From positions 8,582,445-8,646,444 of the forward strand of contig JAJEKV010000008.1 of NCBI GenBank assembly GCA_021234155.1: a stretch of 64,000 nt of DNA. Direction: 5' to 3'. Below, in pieces: positions 62,813 through 64,000 of this stretch. Within the stretch, counting starts at the first letter, position 1, and every line of letters begins with the position of its first letter. The translations under genes and the position numbers were made by a program. The notes under the pieces are model-generated. The model was not told the origin of the DNA. It did not search any database and saw only the letters and a program-made list of their open reading frames with translations. The DNA comes from Isoetes taiwanensis. Lineage: Eukaryota > Streptophyta > Lycopodiopsida > Isoetales > Isoetaceae.

Positions 62813-64000
62813 ATGAGTTAATATATGCTGATGATGTGGACCTCCTAGCTTACACACCAGCAGACATGCAACGACATCTCGATGCCCTGGACACATTCTG
62901 CCAAGCGACTGATATGCGTGTCAACCTGGCCAAGACTAAGGTGGTTTTCATATCATCTTCACGTCAGCCGAGGGTCCCCTCCTTCAGTTACCGAGGCCAA
63001 AATGTGGAAGTTGCATCCACATACAAATATTTGGGAGTGGAGTTTCCTTCTACTATGCACTGGGACACATCCATACGGCTACGAGTGACGGCAGGCTGGA
63101 AGGCACTATATGCAATGCAAAACAATAGTCATAGAGCGGAGTTGTATGATTGGGCCCATCGATCCACGCTGTTCAAGGTCTTAGTGGAGCTGTCCTTTTA
63201 TACGGGGTGGAAGTATGGGGCCCAGTAGTATCACTTGCTACTTGGAATGACTTGGAGCAGTCCGGAAAGCCTTCTTAGTACGAGCACTAGGGGGTGAAGT
63301 CCACAGTCCCATATCAAATTCTCTTGCGGGAGATGGATTCTTGCCTCTTCCCCGGGCGTGCCCTTGATCGCCACATTGTCTATTTTCGGAAGAAGGTGGT
63401 CAATATGGGCGATGCTCGTCTCCCTAAACTAGCTTATATCATGGCAATGGAGCATGGCCTCAAGGCTTCTTTGGAGGGAAAAGAGAGCTCAATGGTTGGC
63501 TAGATGGAATGTGCGGGGAGCACAGTGCATACATGTGCAAGCAGAGGTCGTCATAGCTTGAGGCAATATCTTGACGATTGCTTCCTCGAAGCTTTGGGAT
63601 GCCAATGCCCTTGAACAGGTCAAGGCGGCCACACTACCGGCGCCACATAAATCCCACATTGGAACGAGGCCCGCAATGCTACTGCGTACCCACTTGCCCA
63701 TGAAAAGGCGCTGCTCATTGCCTCCATTCGCACGGGGGCACATCATCTTCGGGTGAGAGAGGCGAGATGGATTGGTGAGCCACGCCAGGGTGCTCTGTCA
63801 ATCTTTGCCAAATGGGAGTCATTGAGGATGAATCTCATACCCTTCAAAGTTGCCCAGCATATGATCAAATTCGGACACGATATGCTGAATTGGTCAGGCC
63901 TGGCCAGCCGTTACATATGACATTGAGCACAGCATCCGTACGGGTGCTGGGATCATATCTTCAGGAGGTTATGGACATGCGAGATCAGCTATGTCCTCGG
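62813..64000 (+). mobile_element. 5'-truncated LINE, running off the window end
   Basis: Begins exactly at the RT motif C (LIYADDVDLLAYTPADMQRHLDALDTFCQATDMRVNLAKTKVVFISSS). It continues TYKYLGVEFPSTMHWDTSIRLRVTAGWKALYAMQNNSHRAELYDW. After a frameshift near 63195 the later blocks are ALGGEVHSPI-like, then RHIVYFRKKVVNMGDARLPKLA (63294-63503). Partial Cys-region remnants follow to the end (EDESHTLQSCPAYDQIRTRYAEL in another frame near 63820). It is about 80% similar to the copy at 1345-3085. The 3' end lies outside the window. Confidence 0.88.

Overview
The window is plant nuclear DNA, probably from a large, repeat-rich genome. The evidence is GT-AG introns in two clear host genes, plant-type TATA elements, and a heavy load of L1 and other LINEs, CACTA, hAT and Mutator-like DNA transposons. 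A fern or other non-seed plant is my best guess from the style of the LINEs and of the DUF7869-type gene; the sequence alone does not prove it. No rRNA gene, convincing tRNA gene, CRISPR array or prokaryotic operon was seen.

Only two host genes look intact. MFAP1 (11485-13296, +, two exons) is a spliceosome component. An alpha/beta-hydrolase with a probable plastid transit peptide (29656-32571, +, eleven exons) has its complete Ser-Asp-His triad. Nearly everything else is mobile DNA or its remains.

Layout: 0.6-3.1 kb, LINE pieces with a hairpin 3' end and simple-repeat tails. 7.4-9.8 kb, two long-TIR foldback elements, one with a perfect 9-bp target duplication. 11.4-13.3 kb, MFAP1. 15.4-27.4 kb, a compound accessory region with a DUF7869-like gene on the minus strand, a divergent TATA-bearing promoter region, a plus-strand gene carrying a methyltransferase-like domain, three related small genes and one more minus-strand gene. 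Its non-coding parts and introns are studded with about two dozen copies of one short palindrome. 27.6-28.8 kb, an L1 remnant. 29.7-32.6 kb, the hydrolase. 33.3-33.6 kb, a tail fragment of the methyltransferase gene. 33.9-36.3 kb, a hAT element with a perfect 8-bp target duplication that carries broken sulfate-transporter sequence. 37.5-46.0 kb, an L1 interrupted by a 6.3-kb CACTA element and by a LINE. 50.2-53.2 kb, a SWIM-domain fragment and LINE pieces. 55.8-59.0 kb, an LTR remnant and a second, truncated copy of the methyltransferase gene on the minus strand. 59.0-64 kb, LINE fragments, a Q/S/P-rich ORF and tandem repeats.

The most unusual item is the 15.4-27.4 kb region. Its palindrome (arm AAATTGGGCG, two variable central bases, arm CGCCCAATTT) lies outside the recognised exons. 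It occurs at the same intron position in both copies of the methyltransferase gene, and it shows paired changes in both arms that keep it palindromic. This suggests a family-specific structural or protein-binding element belonging to a mobile system that also encodes a putative DNA-modifying enzyme. The system is decayed here (stops, frameshifts), its outer ends were not found, and the functional link is inference.
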